From Cohnella thailandensis (GTDB taxonomy: Bacteria > Bacillota > Bacilli > Paenibacillales > Paenibacillaceae): a stretch of 64,000 nt of DNA. Positions 60,985-64,000 of the stretch are shown piece after piece (within the stretch, counting starts at the first letter, position 1; each line of letters begins with the position of its first letter). The position numbers and the translations under genes were made by a program. Below the pieces are notes generated by a model. That model made no database searches and was not told where the DNA came from. It saw only the letters and a list, made by a program, of their open reading frames with translations. The DNA is taken from assembly GCF_014212135.1 (NCBI RefSeq), contig NZ_JACJVQ010000020.1, positions 1 through 64,000 of the forward strand. Reading direction: 5' to 3'.

Positions 60985-61018
60985 AGCGCCTCAGCCAACA
61001 CATATTGGTTGTGGCGCT
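60985..61018 (+). terminator. Hairpin between permease and sensor kinase genes (locus V)
   Basis: AGCGCC and GGCGCT form the outer stem, and CCAA and TTGG part of an inner one, followed by TGATCTTTAT. It is a weak terminator, so some transcription may continue into the kinase gene. Confidence 0.5.
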
Positions 61019-61073
61019 TGATCTTTATATGCGTTTATTATGGTAGAAACGAATCGATGAAGGAGCCGACAGC

Positions 61074-62837
61074 ATGCATAACCTAAAGTCGAGATGGTGG
61101 CGAGGTTCCTTAAGATTCAAATTGATCTTGAGCGTGCTGCTGATGACGGGGCCGCTGGTCGCCATGCTCTTGTACAACAATCTTTATGCCATCGATGTCG
61201 TGCGGGGGCAGGTCGCAGATTCTTATAAAAAAATGCTTACCCTATACATGAATCAAATCGACGGCGGCTTGAACGATATCGATGCGTATATGAACTCCAT
61301 GTCGGGAATAGCCGGCTTTGACCTGGTCGCTCTGGAAAGCGCCGAATCGGATTCGGAGTATTACAGCTCCAAGACCTATTTATACAATAAGCTTAACCGG
61401 GATATCACTTTATACGGCTCTCTAAGCTCGTTCTTCGTCTACCAGGAGCGCAGGCAAGACTATATGGAGGTCTATAAGTCGCAGAACCTAACGATCGAGG
61501 AGAGGGACCGTATCCAGCTTTATCTTATCGATCTGATCGAATCCGGCTCTATTCCCAAAGACGGCTCCATGCAGAGATGGCATTATGCCCGAATCGGAAA
61601 CAATCATTACTTGTTCGATATTATTCAGACAGGCGGCGTTTATTTAGGCGCGCTGGTGAGCACGGATCAGCTATTGGAGCCGCTGAATTCCCTTCAGATC
61701 GGCGAGGGAGGGGCTGTCCTGCTGGCGGACGACCAAGGGGAAACGATTACCGAAAGCAAGCTCGTCAGCGCGAGCGGCATCCGATTGCACCGGAGCGAAG
61801 AGAGCTATTACTTGTCCGGTTCGGACCGGAAATACTTGATCGTCGAGTCCCCTTCCGTCCGGGGGAGCTTCAGGCTCGTGGCTGCCATCGAGGACCATCA
61901 TATCCTCGACAGGCTTCCGTACCTTCAAGGACTGATCTGGTTCATAACCGCGGGCTGCGTGCTTTTTATTCCGGTCGGTCTTTATTACATGAGGCAGGCG
62001 ATCCTAGCTCCTCTGTACCGGGTCCTCGTCTCGATGAAGAAGGTTCGCAGCGGGGATTGGAGCATTCGCGTGAACATGCGCAAGGGCGCTTCGGACGAAT
62101 TCCGAATTCTCGGGGATTCGTTCAACTCCATGATGACGGAGATCGAGACGCTTCGGGTCAATGTCTACGAGGAGCAAATCAACAAGCAAAGGGAAGAGCT
62201 GCAGCGGCTGCAGCTTCAGGTAAACCCCCATTTCTTCCTGAACTCGTTAAACATCGTCTATAATTTGGCCAAAGTCAAAAACTTCGATTTGACGATGGAG
62301 CTGACGCGGTCCTTGATCCATTACTTCCGCTACATGTTCAGAAGCAACACCGCATTCGTTCGCATGAAGGACGAGCTGGAGCACACCCGCAACTACTTGC
62401 GCATTCAGACGCTGCGTTTTCCGGGCAAGCTGACTTGGAGCCTGGAGGTTCCGGATTATTTGGAGAGCATGCCGATACCGCCGCTGGTCATTCAATCGTT
62501 CGTCGAGAATTCGATCAAACACGCGGTCACGATGGATAAGCCCGTCCATCTCTCCGTGGGGATGGATTTCTTGGACGAGAACAGCGGCTCCAGGGTGAAG
62601 ATCGCCATACAGGATACCGGCGTCGGGTTTGACGAGATTATTCTTCGCGAATTGCAAGCGGGCCGAAGCGTAGAGAACGATAAGGGGGAACATATCGGGA
62701 TCTGGAACGTCCAGCGTCGCTTAAAGCTTCTATACGGAGAAGAGATGTCCATCGAGTTCGACAACGATCCGAGCACCGGCGGCGCGGTCGTCACGATCGT
62801 CCTTCCGGTGAATCCCGAGACGGAGGAAGCGCCATGA
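61074..62837 (+). CDS. YesM-type sensor histidine kinase (locus V)
   Basis: A 587-residue protein: TM1 (about 14-37), extracellular sensor, TM2 (about 287-309), HAMP, then VNPHFFLNSLNIVYN (histidine near 386; FFL replaces the usual FLF), FVENSIKHAVTM and QDTGVGFDE. The ATG at 61074 is behind AAGGAG. Here the kinase and regulator follow the transport genes, unlike in the other loci. It shares ATGA with the regulator. Confidence 0.93.
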   Translation: MHNLKSRWWRGSLRFKLILSVLLMTGPLVAMLLYNNLYAIDVVRGQVADSYKKMLTLYMNQIDGGLNDIDAYMNSMSGIAGFDLVALESAESDSEYYSSKTYLYNKLNRDITLYGSLSSFFVYQERRQDYMEVYKSQNLTIEERDRIQLYLIDLIESGSIPKDGSMQRWHYARIGNNHYLFDIIQTGGVYLGALVSTDQLLEPLNSLQIGEGGAVLLADDQGETITESKLVSASGIRLHRSEESYYLSGSDRKYLIVESPSVRGSFRLVAAIEDHHILDRLPYLQGLIWFITAGCVLFIPVGLYYMRQAILAPLYRVLVSMKKVRSGDWSIRVNMRKGASDEFRILGDSFNSMMTEIETLRVNVYEEQINKQREELQRLQLQVNPHFFLNSLNIVYNLAKVKNFDLTMELTRSLIHYFRYMFRSNTAFVRMKDELEHTRNYLRIQTLRFPGKLTWSLEVPDYLESMPIPPLVIQSFVENSIKHAVTMDKPVHLSVGMDFLDENSGSRVKIAIQDTGVGFDEIILRELQAGRSVENDKGEHIGIWNVQRRLKLLYGEEMSIEFDNDPSTGGAVVTIVLPVNPETEEAP

Positions 62838-64000
62838 ACTACCGCTTGTTGATCGTCGACGACGAGATTCATGCCATCGAAGGCCTTAAAGCGGATCTCG
62901 ATCCGCAGAAGCTCGGAATATCGGAGCTTTACACCGCCAATAACATTAGACAGGCCAAAGAGTGGTTCGAGAGCGAGAGAATCGATATCATGCTGTGCGA
63001 TATCGAGATGCCCCAGGGGAGCGGCCTGGAGCTGCTGGACTGGGTTCGGGAGCATTCTCCGGATACGGCAACGATCTTCATTACGAGCCATGCCGACTTC
63101 AAATACGCCAAACAAGCGCTTCAGCTCGGAAGCCTTGACTACCTGCTTAAGCCGGTCCTCTCGGAAGAATTGGAGAGCGCCATCCGTAAAGCCCGGAGCG
63201 TCATCGAACAGAACAGCGAGAATAACCGGAACAGCAAGATCCATCAACTGTGGCAGAAGCATCAATTATTCCTCATCGAACGCTTCTGGCTGGACCTGAT
63301 CAACCATTCGACGCCCAGTTCTCCGGCCGCGGTCCGGGAGCAGGTAGAACGGAACCATCTTCCGATCGCGGAGGGCTCGGCGTTCTATCCGATCCTGATC
63401 TCCGTCAACAGGTGGAATAAAGAGTTGAAGCGCAGGGACGAGAAGATATTGGAATACGCGATCAAGAACAGCGCCGAGGAAATGATTGTCGGGAGCCGCG
63501 CGAGCGGAATATGCTTCTCGTTGGACCGCGGGCTGCTGCTCGTTATTTTGATGGCGGAACGGAATACGGATTGGGACGAAGAGAGCCTGAGGCTGGCTTG
63601 CCAAGGCTTCGTGGAGTCTTGCCATCGTTACTTCTACTGCCATTTGTCCTGTTACTTGGGCCAATCGGCCGAAGCGCACGAGGTGGCCGGATTGGTCGCT
63701 TCCCTGCGGGAGCGGGACCGCAACAACGTCGCTTTCTTTAATCGGGTCTTCCTTATGGATGATTCGGGCGATTCCGATCTTCCTGCTCGCCTGCCGGAAT
63801 TGGACTCGCTCCCGTCCTTGCTCAAGACCGGGACGAAGGAGGCCGTCAAGCAAGAAGTCGAGAGATATCTGGAGGATCTCGTCCGCAATCTGGGGATGGA
63901 TGCCGAGACTCTTCATCGATTCGGCCAAGATTTTATGCAGGCGTTGTATTCGTTCCTGAACGCCAAGGGAATTCAAGCGCATCGGCTGTTCGGGGACGAG
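62834..64000 (+). CDS. YesN-type response regulator, 3' end outside the window (locus V)
   Basis: The reading frame starts at ATG 62834, inside the kinase stop, and is open to the end of the window (389 residues so far). The receiver domain has DDE9-11, phospho-acceptor D56 in IMLCDIEMPQGSG and YLLKPVLSEE. The middle region follows. The AraC DNA-binding domain expected by comparison with the other four regulators would lie beyond position 64000. It is the natural candidate to bind the 23-bp direct repeats at 51434, 55941 and 58991. Confidence 0.92.
   Translation, partial: MNYRLLIVDDEIHAIEGLKADLDPQKLGISELYTANNIRQAKEWFESERIDIMLCDIEMPQGSGLELLDWVREHSPDTATIFITSHADFKYAKQALQLGSLDYLLKPVLSEELESAIRKARSVIEQNSENNRNSKIHQLWQKHQLFLIERFWLDLINHSTPSSPAAVREQVERNHLPIAEGSAFYPILISVNRWNKELKRRDEKILEYAIKNSAEEMIVGSRASGICFSLDRGLLLVILMAERNTDWDEESLRLACQGFVESCHRYFYCHLSCYLGQSAEAHEVAGLVASLRERDRNNVAFFNRVFLMDDSGDSDLPARLPELDSLPSLLKTGTKEAVKQEVERYLEDLVRNLGMDAETLHRFGQDFMQALYSFLNAKGIQAHRLFGDE

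Noticed and set aside
1..64000. CRISPR arrays, tRNA or rRNA genes, prophage genes
   Set aside because: No regularly spaced repeats, no tRNA or rRNA-like sequence and no phage structural genes were seen on reading both strands; short or degenerate ones could be missed without a covariance search.

Overview
The window looks like chromosome of a Gram-positive, spore-former-type bacterium of the Paenibacillaceae (Paenibacillus, Cohnella or a close relative). The coding DNA is fairly GC-rich. Strong AGGAGG-type ribosome sites often sit in front of TTG or GTG starts. Lipoproteins carry Bacillota-type lipoboxes. YesM/YesN-type two-component pairs and CcpA-type cre sites are abundant. This assignment rests on gene content and style; no marker gene is present.

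Positions 1-3640 are the odd, accessory end. They hold an IS1182-family transposase broken by a one-base deletion, a 111-bp cruciform-like palindrome, and a clearly AT-richer gene (1944-3527) for a protein with an Mrr-like PD-(D/E)xK nuclease domain. An orphan GH105 unsaturated uronyl hydrolase with a divergent AraC regulator follows (3649-5700), then a small membrane protein and a GNAT acetyltransferase.

From 6756 to the end the window is almost entirely five glycan-uptake loci. Each has a YesM-like sensor kinase, a YesN-like response regulator with an AraC DNA-binding domain, one or two lipoprotein solute-binding proteins and two ABC permeases, usually with glycoside hydrolases. Locus I (6756-20628) adds a secreted beta-helix protein, GH35, GH29 and a membrane-anchored foldase-like protein. 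Locus II (21527-33095) adds a secreted GH114 protein and GH43, and has two binding proteins. Locus III (33211-42824) adds GH10 xylanase and GH8 exo-oligoxylanase. Locus IV (42968-49888) has no enzyme. A TetR/SDR pair (49907-51387) separates it from locus V (51434 to past the end), which has GH78, GH43 and GH1. No transport ATPase is encoded anywhere, so all five importers probably share an MsmX-type ATPase made elsewhere.

The likely workflow is that secreted enzymes cut plant or microbial polysaccharide outside the cell, lipoproteins capture oligosaccharides, permeases import them, and cytoplasmic hydrolases (none of the GH35, GH29, GH10, GH8, GH78, GH1 or both GH43 proteins has a signal peptide) finish the degradation. 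Regulation can be read in part from the DNA. Three promoters of locus V share a pair of direct repeats at exactly 23-bp spacing, with the -10 box exactly 36 bp from the proximal repeat. Two promoters of locus I are near-copies of each other. Several promoters carry cre-like sites. The AT-rich nuclease gene and these unlisted operator families are the most interesting parts of the window.
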